This document shows, in pieces, positions 26,613 through 34,478 of a DNA stretch of 64,000 nucleotides. Both the position numbers and the translations under genes were made by a program. Numbering within the stretch: position 1 is the first letter of the stretch; every line of letters starts with the position of its first letter. The notes below the pieces were generated by a model. That model worked only from the letters and a program-made list of their open reading frames with translations. It did not search any database and was not told the DNA's origin. This DNA comes from Sulfurimonas sp. (lineage in GTDB: Bacteria > Campylobacterota > Campylobacteria > Campylobacterales > Sulfurimonadaceae): NCBI GenBank assembly GCA_013791885.1, contig VMSZ01000008.1, positions 16,425-80,424 on the forward strand, written 5' to 3'.

Positions 26613-27746
26613 ATGAAAACAACACTTTTTATTATCGTATTTTTAGGCGTTTTTGCACTTATCAACATGTACATTTCCAGAAGATATATTAATCATCTGC
26701 ATGTCACTCCAAAACAGAAACAGTGGATGAGATATTTTTTGTATTTCAACTATCTTGGAATTATTCTCTATATGCTTGGCAGGTACAGCGGTGAATTTCC
26801 AAACTGGCTTTTTTTCTTAGTCTCACTTCCTATTGGCATTTTATTTTTACTCTTTTGTACGGCAATATTTTATGACCTTTCAAGAGTATTCCTTCAACTC
26901 TCGCCAATTGCGCCAAAAAGAAGAGATTTTTTTAAAAAAACGCTCGATATTTCTTCTTTTGGTCTTGCCTTTGCTCTGAGTGCAAAAGCTATGTATGAAG
27001 CAAAGTTTATTAAACTTGAAAAAATAAATGTGCAACTTAAAAATCTGCAAAAATCGTATAAAATAGTCCAGCTTAGCGACATTCATGTCGGAGGAGTTGT
27101 TGATGCTGCGTTTATTAGAAATATTGTTCAAAGAGTTAATGACTTACATCCCGATATTGTCGTCATTACAGGAGATTTAGTTGATGTGGAACTATCCTAT
27201 GCTATGCGCGCTCTTGATGAATTAAAAAAATTAAACACCAAATACGGAACGTATTTTATTCTTGGGAATCATGAATATTTTCACGGAGTCGATGAAATTA
27301 TTACTGCAGTAAAGTCCCTAAATATAAAAGTTTTGGAAAATGAAAATGTTTATATTGGGGAGAAAGACCAAGGTTTTAATCTTGCAGGCGTGTATGATGT
27401 TTTTGGCTACAGAGTTTTACATCATTTACCGGATTTGCAAAAAGCGCTTCAAAGTAAAAACAACACCTCTCCAACCGTACTCTTGGCACATCAACCCCGC
27501 TATATTGAAGAGGTAACTAAAGGGGTTGATTTGGTTTTGAGCGGGCATACTCACGGCGGGCAACTCTATCCGTTTAGATTTTTAGTACAATTACAACAAC
27601 CTTATATAGACGGCCTGCATCAACACAATGCAGATTTACAAATCTATGTCAACAAAGGAACAGGATTCTGGGGACCGCCTATGCGTTTAGGTGCAAATTC
27701 TGAGATTACTGAAATTACTCTGCTGCCAAGGTCTCTGTCCCTTTAG
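26613..27746 (+). CDS. Membrane-anchored metallophosphoesterase (YaeI-like)
   Basis: 377 residues. Three or four membrane helices occupy about residues 1-150 (1-20, 40-58, 68-92 and a weaker one near 120). A calcineurin-like phosphoesterase domain follows, with all metal motifs: LSDIHVGG, VITGDLVD, LGNHEYFHG, LLAHQPR and LSGHTHGGQLYP. Relatives act on phospholipids, nucleotides or cell-envelope phosphodiesters. The substrate here is not deducible. The gene diverges from the DUF2126 operon and is followed by a clear terminator. Confidence 0.9.
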   Translation: MKTTLFIIVFLGVFALINMYISRRYINHLHVTPKQKQWMRYFLYFNYLGIILYMLGRYSGEFPNWLFFLVSLPIGILFLLFCTAIFYDLSRVFLQLSPIAPKRRDFFKKTLDISSFGLAFALSAKAMYEAKFIKLEKINVQLKNLQKSYKIVQLSDIHVGGVVDAAFIRNIVQRVNDLHPDIVVITGDLVDVELSYAMRALDELKKLNTKYGTYFILGNHEYFHGVDEIITAVKSLNIKVLENENVYIGEKDQGFNLAGVYDVFGYRVLHHLPDLQKALQSKNNTSPTVLLAHQPRYIEEVTKGVDLVLSGHTHGGQLYPFRFLVQLQQPYIDGLHQHNADLQIYVNKGTGFWGPPMRLGANSEITEITLLPRSLSL

Positions 27747-27785
27747 AGCTAAACTTCAGTAGACTAAACGGACAGCATAGCAAAG

Positions 27786-27803
27786 ATGAGCTCTGCTCAT
27801 TTT
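27786..27803 (+). terminator. Rho-independent terminator after the metallophosphoesterase gene
   Basis: ATGAGC-TCT-GCTCAT is followed by TTTGTGTTTT and preceded by AAAG, which extends the pairing. It sits 40 bases after the stop codon. Confidence 0.65.
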
Positions 27804-27812
27804 GTGTTTTAT

Positions 27813-27829
27813 GAGTTCTTTAAGAACTC
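27813..27829. promoter_or_regulatory. 17-base palindrome upstream of the nitroreductase gene
   Basis: GAGTTCTT-T-AAGAACTC is a perfect palindrome around one central T, 21 bases before ATG 27851. It could be an operator for a dimeric repressor or a second small hairpin in the leader. No T run follows, so a terminator is less likely. Confidence 0.45.
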
Positions 27830-27850
27830 TACTCAATAAAAAGGATATAA

Positions 27851-28480
27851 ATGAAAAAAGAATTTTTAAAAGCAATGGATTTCAGACATGCCTGCAAGGT
27901 GTTTGATACAAGCAAAAAAATCAGTGATGAAGATATACATTTCATACTCGAATGTGCACGTAAATCACCCTCTTCTTTTGGGATGGAAGCATGGAAGTTT
28001 TTGGTCATAACCAATGAAGAACTCAAAGCCAAACTCCAACCCGCTTGCTGGAACCAGGTTCAAATAAGTTCTTGCTCACACTTAGTTGTCATCTTGGCCG
28101 GCATTGATTCTGTAAAACCGGAATCTCTCTTACCGAGAAAAAGATTTGAGCGACGAGAAATGCCTCAGGAAAAGCTTGATTTTTATCTTGACCTGTATGC
28201 TTCTCATCTACAAAACACCCTTAGCAGTGATGAAAATATTTACGCTTGGACCTCAAAACAAAGCTATATTGCCGCTGGCAACATGATGAGCGGAGCTGCG
28301 TTTATAGGTATAGATTCATGTCCGATAGAAGGTTTCGAGAAAAATATCATTGAAGAGATACTTGGTCTTGATACAGCGAAATACCAACTCTCTATGATTT
28401 TGCCTTTTGGATACAGGTTGAATGAGCAGTCTTCTCAACTCAGATTATCATTTGATGAAGTTATTGAATTCATCAAATGA
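27851..28480 (+). CDS. Nitroreductase-family NAD(P)H-dependent FMN oxidoreductase
   Basis: 209 residues of the NfsB/nitroreductase fold. Visible are the N-terminal FMN-binding MDFRHACKVFD, ARKSPSSFGMEAWKF (the usual (K/R)SPSSxGxQPW motif), AGNMMSGAAFIGIDSCPIEGF and the C-terminal ILPFGYRLNEQS. Such enzymes reduce nitro compounds, quinones or flavins using NAD(P)H. The physiological substrate is unknown. AAAGGATATAA precedes the ATG. The gene stands alone between a palindrome-bearing leader and a promoter at 28518. Confidence 0.9.
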   Translation: MKKEFLKAMDFRHACKVFDTSKKISDEDIHFILECARKSPSSFGMEAWKFLVITNEELKAKLQPACWNQVQISSCSHLVVILAGIDSVKPESLLPRKRFERREMPQEKLDFYLDLYASHLQNTLSSDENIYAWTSKQSYIAAGNMMSGAAFIGIDSCPIEGFEKNIIEEILGLDTAKYQLSMILPFGYRLNEQSSQLRLSFDEVIEFIK

Positions 28481-28517
28481 TGTTATAATTAGAGATTATT
28501 CAGTAACAATTATCTGA

Positions 28518-28523
28518 TATAAT
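28518..28523 (+). promoter_or_regulatory. -10 element for the gene at 28550
   Basis: TATAAT in CTGATATAATTTTTGC, 26 bases before ATG 28550. Another TATAAT lies at about 28483, just after the previous stop codon. Confidence 0.5.
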
Positions 28524-28549
28524 TTTTGCATAAAAAAATAGGAGCATTT

Positions 28550-28948
28550 ATGAGTTATTTTAAAAAAGTAAAAGTTGGCGATAAATTATACGGTATAGTT
28601 TTTGGAGCAGGGAAAGTGACTCAGGTTTTTGAGGACTCTCACTATAAAATGATGGTCACATTTAAAAATGGCTATGAAGTTCCTTACACTGAGGACGGAA
28701 TTCCTGGATGGGGAAATTTTAAAAAGCAGACGATTTTTTATAAAAAAGATATCGATTTAACAGACATTGATTTTTTACCAGTTACAAAAGTACTCTCGGC
28801 AAAAAAAATCATCAAACTTCGAGAGAAGAATAAGCTTGAGATGAGGCTTCCATCAGGTGCCTGGGCAAAAATTTCCAAATGTCCTGTTGAGTATATTGAG
28901 CAGATGTTGGAGCAAGAAAACTACCACTTATTTAGAAAAAAAGACTAA
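28550..28948 (+). CDS. Unknown protein with an N-terminal CarD/Tudor-like beta module
   Basis: 132 residues, starting at ATG 28550 with AGGAG about 6 bases upstream (the frame extends to 28526, but that start has no ribosome site). The first 60 residues follow the pattern of small beta-barrel modules that read duplex DNA or bind polymerase: VGDKLYGIVFGAGKVT, MVTFKNGYEVPYTEDGI. The rest is mixed alpha/beta and ends in a basic tail. I do not recognise a named family, and the CarD likeness is only in spacing of G, V and F residues. Its 3' end overlaps the convergent lipoprotein gene by 21 bases. Confidence 0.7.
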   Translation: MSYFKKVKVGDKLYGIVFGAGKVTQVFEDSHYKMMVTFKNGYEVPYTEDGIPGWGNFKKQTIFYKKDIDLTDIDFLPVTKVLSAKKIIKLREKNKLEMRLPSGAWAKISKCPVEYIEQMLEQENYHLFRKKD

Positions 28949-29347
28949 ATCCTCACTTATTCTCTTAATTGCCCGCTCAACATCAGAGACTTCGACCTCT
29001 TCATTGAGGTCTCTGTAATAACTGTACTGCAATTTTTTATTCTCTGTTATTTGCATTTTTAAGTAACTCGTTGGAAAAGCCCCAAGCGCTTTTGTCTGAT
29101 AGTTTTGGTTGCTGTTACAGATTATTCCGCTTTTTGTAGCAACTTCAAGTGTATAACTACAATTCGCATCAAAACTGTACTGCGTTTTTAAATAATTTTC
29201 TATCTTCTCATTTGGTGGAAATACCAACAATTTCATGCACGGCATTTTTGTTTGAGTGATTTTTTTGTCGTATATATTGACAGTGGAATTATCACTGCAA
29301 GCACTCATCATTAGACAAAATAATGGAGTAAGCAGCGCTTTTTGCAA
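28928..29347 (-). CDS. Predicted lipoprotein of unknown function
   Basis: 139 residues from a TTG start 2 bases after the methyltransferase stop codon. The N-terminus (ALLTPLFCLMMSAC) is a lipoprotein signal with lipobox MSAC. The mature part has four more Cys, several Tyr, and no motif I recognise. The start has no Shine-Dalgarno sequence, so translation probably depends on coupling to the upstream gene. It ends 21 bases inside the convergent gene at 28550-28948. Family unknown. Confidence 0.6.
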   Translation of the reverse strand: MQKALLTPLFCLMMSACSDNSTVNIYDKKITQTKMPCMKLLVFPPNEKIENYLKTQYSFDANCSYTLEVATKSGIICNSNQNYQTKALGAFPTSYLKMQITENKKLQYSYYRDLNEEVEVSDVERAIKRISEDLVFFSK

Positions 29348-29349
29348 GT

Positions 29350-30033
29350 TTATCTTTTTTTGAAAATCAGAAGTGTTTTATCTTCCGTATCGTAGAGTGA
29401 AAAAGTCTGTTTTTCTACAAGTTTGAGAGAATCAAGCTTTTCAAACGCACGAATTTTATGAAAATATTGGATAATAGTATCTTGATGCTTTGTGTATCTT
29501 CCATCCGCATTTTTTTCAAACAGAGTAAATTTTGTATGGAGTTCGTCATTCTCAAACACCGCGTCTACACTCAAAAACTCTTCCTCTGTGTCATTACTCA
29601 TAGTTCCCTCAGCAACATCGCTGAAACCATAGCGCGTGTTGATATCTGCTATAAAAACGCCATCGTCATTCAGCTTTTGTGAGACTGCGTTTAAGAACTT
29701 TGTCAAAGCATCTTTATCTAAAAAATTGAGCACATCAAAGATGCTTACGACTGCGTCATATTTGCCGCCAACTTCGCTGACATCTATGCACTCCGCGTCT
29801 AGCCCCTGCGCTAAACACTCATCAATCATAACGGCGCTTAAATCAACGCCTTTACAAACAACACCATCGCTTATCATACGCTGCATAAAACCGCCGCGGC
29901 CGCAACCTACATCTAAAAGTGTTTTTATTTTATACTCGTCTAATTCTGAACGGTATAAGTCATAAAGAGCTTCGGTTGCTTCTTCTATTCCAAGAAGATG
30001 CTCGGCTTTTGCATATAAATCCAGATTAGTCAT
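29350..30033 (-). CDS. Class I SAM-dependent methyltransferase
   Basis: 227 residues with the Rossmann-type SAM fold: motif I TLLDVGCGRGGFMQ, the acidic end of strand 2 (GVDLSAVMIDE), ECIDVSE, DAVVSIFDVLNFL and GVFIADIN. The middle of the sequence (HTKFTLFEKN to YFHKIRAF) is typical of small-molecule methyltransferases related to UbiE/Coq5. The substrate is not apparent. It directly abuts hisG (no gap) and shares its operon with coaX and hisG on the minus strand. Confidence 0.88.
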   Translation of the reverse strand: MTNLDLYAKAEHLLGIEEATEALYDLYRSELDEYKIKTLLDVGCGRGGFMQRMISDGVVCKGVDLSAVMIDECLAQGLDAECIDVSEVGGKYDAVVSIFDVLNFLDKDALTKFLNAVSQKLNDDGVFIADINTRYGFSDVAEGTMSNDTEEEFLSVDAVFENDELHTKFTLFEKNADGRYTKHQDTIIQYFHKIRAFEKLDSLKLVEKQTFSLYDTEDKTLLIFKKR

Positions 30034-30660
30034 TTAGTTGGCTTGCTCCGCTTTAATGACTGCGTTTATCTTTTCATAGATTCCTAAAACTTCATCTTTT
30101 TTAGCAATATAACTGTTTTTATTGGCGATAAGATACGTAGATGAAGTCATAATATCTTCAACAACTTCCAAACCGTTTTGCTTCATAGTAGTTCCTGTTT
30201 CCACAATGTCAACAATCATATCTGCAAGACCGATTAAGGGAGCAAGTTCGATGGAACCGTAAAGTTTAATGATGTCTACCGAAACAGCGCGTTGTTCAAA
30301 GTAGCGTTTTGTGATGTTAACCATTTTTGAGGCAACTTTAATCTCAGGTTTATTAAGGTCAAGTTTTTCCCCTTTTTTCATCCCGATGCTAACCTTACAA
30401 ATACCGCGTCTGAGGTCTAAAAGACGAATAACATCAAGTCCCTGCTCTTCCAAAGTATCGAGTCCTACAACTCCAATATCTGCTGCTTGATGAAAAACAT
30501 AGGTTGCAACATCTTGGTTTCTTACAAGTAAAAAACGAAACTTCGGGGTTTCAAGAATGAGTTTTCTATCATCAAATTTAAAAGATTCTCCAAAAATTGT
30601 CTCAAAAATTTCAAGTGTCTCTTTTGCTATACGACCTTTAGGAAGTGCAACTGTTAGCAT
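30034..30660 (-). CDS. hisG: ATP phosphoribosyltransferase, short form
   Basis: 208 residues, the catalytic core only: LTVALPKGRIAKETLEIFE, VRNQDVATYVFHQAADIGVVG, LDLRRGICKVSIG and DMIVDIVETGTTMKQNGLEV. HisG joins ATP and PRPP in the first step of histidine synthesis. The short form lacks the C-terminal regulatory ACT-like domain and needs HisZ as a partner, which is not in this window. It overlaps coaX by 7 bases and abuts the methyltransferase gene. Confidence 0.95.
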   Translation of the reverse strand: MLTVALPKGRIAKETLEIFETIFGESFKFDDRKLILETPKFRFLLVRNQDVATYVFHQAADIGVVGLDTLEEQGLDVIRLLDLRRGICKVSIGMKKGEKLDLNKPEIKVASKMVNITKRYFEQRAVSVDIIKLYGSIELAPLIGLADMIVDIVETGTTMKQNGLEVVEDIMTSSTYLIANKNSYIAKKDEVLGIYEKINAVIKAEQAN

Positions 30661-31271
30661 AGTTTCGCCTTTTTTATAATCTGTTTCATTGATTTGAAAA
30701 TCAATCTTTCATCCACTTTTGCATTTGGAAAAACCTTTGCAAACTTTTTCGCGTCTCCGCCTGTGAGATGTACTTCTAAACCTAAAGAGTTTACTTCGCA
30801 CACAAGTGTTTTAATATACCCGTAACTCAGCGCATCTGCAGAATTTTTCGGCATTTTACCCAAATCTAGCTCAAAATTAAATGCGTAATCAAGTGCACTT
30901 GAGATATTTTTGTAAGTTTGGCTCATTGCCTTTATGCCAGGGTAGATAAATCCGCCCTCAAATAAGCCGGCTTTTACAAGGTCAACCGTAATCGCACTGC
31001 CGACATCTACAATCACTCCATCGTGAATATATTCACATGCCACAATCCTGTCAATGCCCATTGTTTCATAGTAGTTTCTCATGTCAATAAACGCAGCAAT
31101 ATTAATCCAGTTATCCAGTTTTTCCAGAAGCAGCTTAACCGCAGGATTGACACAAATGTAAAAGACTTTCTCTTTTATGCTCGAAGGGTCAAAAGTTTTT
31201 GCATCTTTTTTATATTCCTCTTCATTTTGTAAAAAATGATAGGAAGTGTTGCCAATATCACAAAGCAACAT
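30654..31271 (-). CDS. coaX: Type III pantothenate kinase
   Basis: 205 residues. CoaX phosphorylates pantothenate in coenzyme A synthesis. It has the ASKHA ATP motif LLCDIGNTSYHF, the GIDRIVACEY helix, DVGSAITVDLV, FEGGFIYPGIKAM and VHLTGGDAKKFA. The frame extends to a TTG at 31286, but ATG 31271 overlaps the upstream stop codon as TAATG and gives the usual CoaX start. It overlaps hisG at its 3' end. It is shorter than the usual 240-260 residues, mainly through shortened loops. Confidence 0.92.
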   Translation of the reverse strand: MLLCDIGNTSYHFLQNEEEYKKDAKTFDPSSIKEKVFYICVNPAVKLLLEKLDNWINIAAFIDMRNYYETMGIDRIVACEYIHDGVIVDVGSAITVDLVKAGLFEGGFIYPGIKAMSQTYKNISSALDYAFNFELDLGKMPKNSADALSYGYIKTLVCEVNSLGLEVHLTGGDAKKFAKVFPNAKVDERLIFKSMKQIIKKAKLC

Positions 31272-31591
31272 TACTGGATTTTCCAACCCTGTTCTTTGAA
31301 AGCTTTTTCAGCTTTGGAGCACAAAGGAGCATCTATAAAAAGAACTTTATGCTTGAAATTGTGATCGAAGTAGATTGTAAGTTTTGCATAAATCTCTTCG
31401 AATTTATGGACATCTTTCATGAGCAGTCGACTTTTTTGGCTCACGGCAAATATTGCCCAGAAATAGCCGACCGTATCTGTTGCTTTGTATATTTTTATTT
31501 TATTGCGAATGCCGAGCTCTGAAGGAGCTACTTCTTGCATTTTTTTATAAATTTTCCCTTTTTTTCTAAGGGAATCCACTACCATCTGCAT
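31271..31591 (-). CDS. Unknown 106-residue protein upstream of coaX
   Basis: A basic protein (many Lys), alpha/beta in pattern, with no signal peptide or membrane segment: KIYKKMQEVAPSELGIRNKI at the start and KVLFIDAPLCSKAEKAFKEQ near the end. I do not recognise the family. It overlaps coaX by one base (TAATG), so it is the first gene of the minus-strand run to hisG and beyond. ATG at the third codon is an alternative start. Confidence 0.65.
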   Translation of the reverse strand: MQMVVDSLRKKGKIYKKMQEVAPSELGIRNKIKIYKATDTVGYFWAIFAVSQKSRLLMKDVHKFEEIYAKLTIYFDHNFKHKVLFIDAPLCSKAEKAFKEQGWKIQ

Positions 31592-31640
31592 CTTTATACT
31601 GAGCCTTTATTTTAGTAGTGTTATTTTATCTAACTATTGC

Positions 31641-32084
31641 TTAACTCATAAAATTTGGATAGATTTTCTTGATAATATAATAGATTTTGCATCCTAAACA
31701 AAAATCCAAAAATACGTCTAAAAGTGAACATGTTAGAAATATCGCCGCTACGCTTAGCAATAAAACTTGCAACTCAAGGTAGTGACACACTAACAGTATC
31801 AGTACAAATATCAGACCAAAATAAGCGGCCAGTCTCTTTGCCCCACTATCTACAAATTTATCTTTAATGTTAAATATTTCTTTCATAAAAAGAGCGCTCA
31901 TATAAAAAATTGAACTGTCCTTTGTAATAAAAAGACGCATTATAAAGTCAAACGCGATGATGTAAAGGATAAATGAAAAACCGTAAATAAGATATAAAAT
32001 AACAGAGATGGAAACAAATAAAGAGGTAAGTCTAGAAACATTTGAATCAATCTGTTTGAAGCTCATAGGACAAGAATAGCTCAT
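31641..32084 (-). CDS. DUF4395-like integral membrane protein
   Basis: 147 residues with about four membrane helices. The first residues, SCPMSFKQIDSNVSRLTSLF, and the segment AFDFIMRLFI match the DUF4395 pattern (CP near the N-terminus, IDxxVxR, DFxxRxF). A late FCLGCKIYYI carries two more Cys that could pair with the first. DUF4395 members often sit near rhodanese or thioredoxin-like genes and may handle sulfur or redox. That link is not visible here. The gene is 49 bp upstream of the coaX operon on the same strand. Confidence 0.75.
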   Translation of the reverse strand: MSYSCPMSFKQIDSNVSRLTSLFVSISVILYLIYGFSFILYIIAFDFIMRLFITKDSSIFYMSALFMKEIFNIKDKFVDSGAKRLAAYFGLIFVLILLVCHYLELQVLLLSVAAIFLTCSLLDVFLDFCLGCKIYYIIKKIYPNFMS

Positions 32085-32279
32085 AATAATGGAGTGCCTT
32101 TTAAAATAATTAGCAAATAATAGTGAGTTATTCTTAAAAAAGCATTATTTTAATTTCTTATATTATATTAGTGCCTAAGAACAATAAATATTTTATAAAT
32201 TTCCTTTTTTTGACTGCTAATAAATAAGATGAATTTATGAATTTGATTCTTTTGTGATATAGCAAATTAGAATATATGT

Positions 32280-32285
32280 TATAAT
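32280..32285 (+). promoter_or_regulatory. -10 element for the TolC-MFP-RND operon
   Basis: TATAAT in ATGTTATAATAAG, 28 bases before ATG 32314. The 32085-32313 gap is very AT-rich and shows no other gene. Confidence 0.5.
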
Positions 32286-32313
32286 AAGAGCTTAAATAAA
32301 TAGAGGAATTGTA

Positions 32314-33684
32314 ATGAAAAAAATAGTAAGTATGCTCTCTCTTGCGTTACTACTGAATGCTTCACAGGGTGATTCTCCCTTGAGTCTGGATGAAGCATTA
32401 AATATTTTGAAACAGAATAATCTTGAAATAAAAAATGCACAATTCGATGTAGAAACTGCCGCTTTAGATGAAAATCTAGTCTCAGGAAAACACTGGGGAA
32501 AACTCGATTTAATTCAGGATTTTGCTCGTTCTAATGATGCGGGGAATGTCTTTGGATTTAAACTTGCGTCCAGAGAAGCAAGTTTTGGGGACTTTGGATT
32601 TAGTGACTTTTCAATACCGACAACTCCCGCTGAACAGCAAGCTCTATTAGCTACTCAACCAGACGATTTAAACTACCCCGAAGCCAGAAACTTCTTCCAA
32701 ACAAAACTCAAATACGAGGTTCCTGTTTTTACGGGTTTTGCAATTTCAAGCTACGGCGAGATTATGGCTTCAATGAAAAAAATGAAAACGCTTGACAAAG
32801 AGCAAGTCATTGCAGAACAGACCTACCAACTCAGAAAAAGCTACTATGATATGGCTCTGTTGGAGAGTTCAACAAAAAATTTAACGACTATTTTAAACAA
32901 TATCAACACTTTGGAAAATACTACAAAAAGTATGATAGATGTTGGTTACGCCAAAAATGTTGACCTTTTGGAAGTTCAGGCAAAAAAAGGAAATGTTGAA
33001 AGACTTCTGGTGCAAATGCATGCAAACCAAAAACTTCTTTACAGTTACATCAGTTTTTTACTCAATGAAAAAGTAGAGAAAATTCAATTACCAAGTACAG
33101 ATGTACCTATGCCAAGCTATAGCAACGAAGAAATTTTAAATGCAAACCTGGATATTAAAAAAGCAAAAGCCGGTTTAGAGATACGTGAGAGCATGATAGG
33201 TGTTTCAAAATCTTCTTATTACCCTATGGTCGGGGCTTTTGCAGAAGCTTCTACGGCTGATAATACTTTTTTGGGTGACGCAGTTGACCATAGAGCTTAC
33301 ACAGTAGGTGCAAGAGCAACCTGGAATCTGTTTAACGGCGGTATTGATGATGCACAAGTACAAAAATCACAAGTCGAGCAACTTAAAACTAAATCACAAG
33401 TCCAGCTTGCACGTCTTGGAACAGCACTGCAAATAGACAAAATTAAAACGGAGATAGAATCGTTTGATGAAGAAATTAACTTTTTAGAAAAAGAGCTTCT
33501 GCTAGCGAACGAAATTTATAACAATTATGAAGGAAGATATAGAGAAAAACTTTCATCAATGAGCGACGTAATTATTAAACAATCGGAGCAGATTGAAAAA
33601 ATATTACAGCTGCAAATGATGAAAAACAAAAAAAACGAAAGAATTTTCGCACTTGAAAAATTAGCAAACGGAGAAAACAAATGA
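32314..33684 (+). CDS. TolC-family outer membrane efflux protein
   Basis: 456 residues with a signal peptide (about 1-18). Two repeats of long helices and short outer-membrane strands are evident, the hallmark of TolC. The N-terminal LSLDEALNILKQNNLEIKNA and the second-repeat SSYYPMVGAFAEAS and ARATWNLFNGG are family motifs. It should form the outer channel of the tripartite pump encoded downstream. GAGGAATT precedes the ATG. It overlaps the adaptor gene by 4 bases (ATGA). Confidence 0.93.
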   Translation: MKKIVSMLSLALLLNASQGDSPLSLDEALNILKQNNLEIKNAQFDVETAALDENLVSGKHWGKLDLIQDFARSNDAGNVFGFKLASREASFGDFGFSDFSIPTTPAEQQALLATQPDDLNYPEARNFFQTKLKYEVPVFTGFAISSYGEIMASMKKMKTLDKEQVIAEQTYQLRKSYYDMALLESSTKNLTTILNNINTLENTTKSMIDVGYAKNVDLLEVQAKKGNVERLLVQMHANQKLLYSYISFLLNEKVEKIQLPSTDVPMPSYSNEEILNANLDIKKAKAGLEIRESMIGVSKSSYYPMVGAFAEASTADNTFLGDAVDHRAYTVGARATWNLFNGGIDDAQVQKSQVEQLKTKSQVQLARLGTALQIDKIKTEIESFDEEINFLEKELLLANEIYNNYEGRYREKLSSMSDVIIKQSEQIEKILQLQMMKNKKNERIFALEKLANGENK

Positions 33685-34469
33685 AGAAAATTTTATTACT
33701 TATAGCACTTGGGGCTTCCCTTTTGGCAGAAACGCTGACACTCTCAGGCGCTGTCATCTCGGACAATCAGAAAATGATAACAAGCCGCTTTATGGGCTTT
33801 GTGACACAGGTTGGCGTTTCAGAGGGGGATTATGTCAAAAAAGGCGACCTCCTGTACACTATTGATTCCAAAGAGATTGACGCGGCAATGACACAGGTCC
33901 AACTTGGCATTTCGCAGGCACAGCTCAGCCTTCAGATGTACCAAAATCAGCATACAAATATCAAACTTAATCTTGAGCGTCACAAAAGACTTCTGCAAAA
34001 AGATATGGTTTCAAAATATGAGGTTGAAAATCTTGAACTCGCTGAGAGAAATCTTTTTGATATGATAATCATCGCTACAAAACAGGTTGAACAGGCAAAA
34101 GCACAGCTCTCAGAAGTAAAAAATCAATATCGCTACTTAAATGTAAAAGCACCAAACAGCGGTGTTATTATCTCTAAAAACATCAAAGTCGGAGAAATGG
34201 CTATGCCTGGAATGCCTGCTATTGTTTTGTCTGATTTAAGCAACCTCAAAATATCTGCCGAAATAGCAGAGAGTAATCTTGCAATGGTTCAGCATGGCAA
34301 AAAAGTAACTGTAAATATTCCTTCTCTTGGTCTGAAGTATATAGGAACAGTCACAGCCATTATTCCAAGCTCAAACCCGATGACACATACTTTTAGAATA
34401 AAAATCTCTTTTAAAAACACCAACAAAGCAGTTTATCCGGGCATGTATGCAACTGTAGATATAGACTAA
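33681..34469 (+). CDS. RND periplasmic adaptor (membrane fusion protein)
   Basis: A short adaptor of 262 residues with a signal peptide (about 1-15). It has a split lipoyl domain (VGVSEGDYVKKGDLLYTID and VKAPNSGVIISKNIKVGE), a coiled-coil hairpin (about 70-130) and a beta-barrel (LKISAEIAESNLAMV to YPGMYATVDI). It lacks the extra C-terminal domain of AcrA-type proteins, so it is nearer the compact CusB/HlyD-like adaptors. It links the RND halves to the TolC protein. Confidence 0.92.
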   Translation: MKKILLLIALGASLLAETLTLSGAVISDNQKMITSRFMGFVTQVGVSEGDYVKKGDLLYTIDSKEIDAAMTQVQLGISQAQLSLQMYQNQHTNIKLNLERHKRLLQKDMVSKYEVENLELAERNLFDMIIIATKQVEQAKAQLSEVKNQYRYLNVKAPNSGVIISKNIKVGEMAMPGMPAIVLSDLSNLKISAEIAESNLAMVQHGKKVTVNIPSLGLKYIGTVTAIIPSSNPMTHTFRIKISFKNTNKAVYPGMYATVDID

Positions 34470-34478
34470 GGTTTGGCA

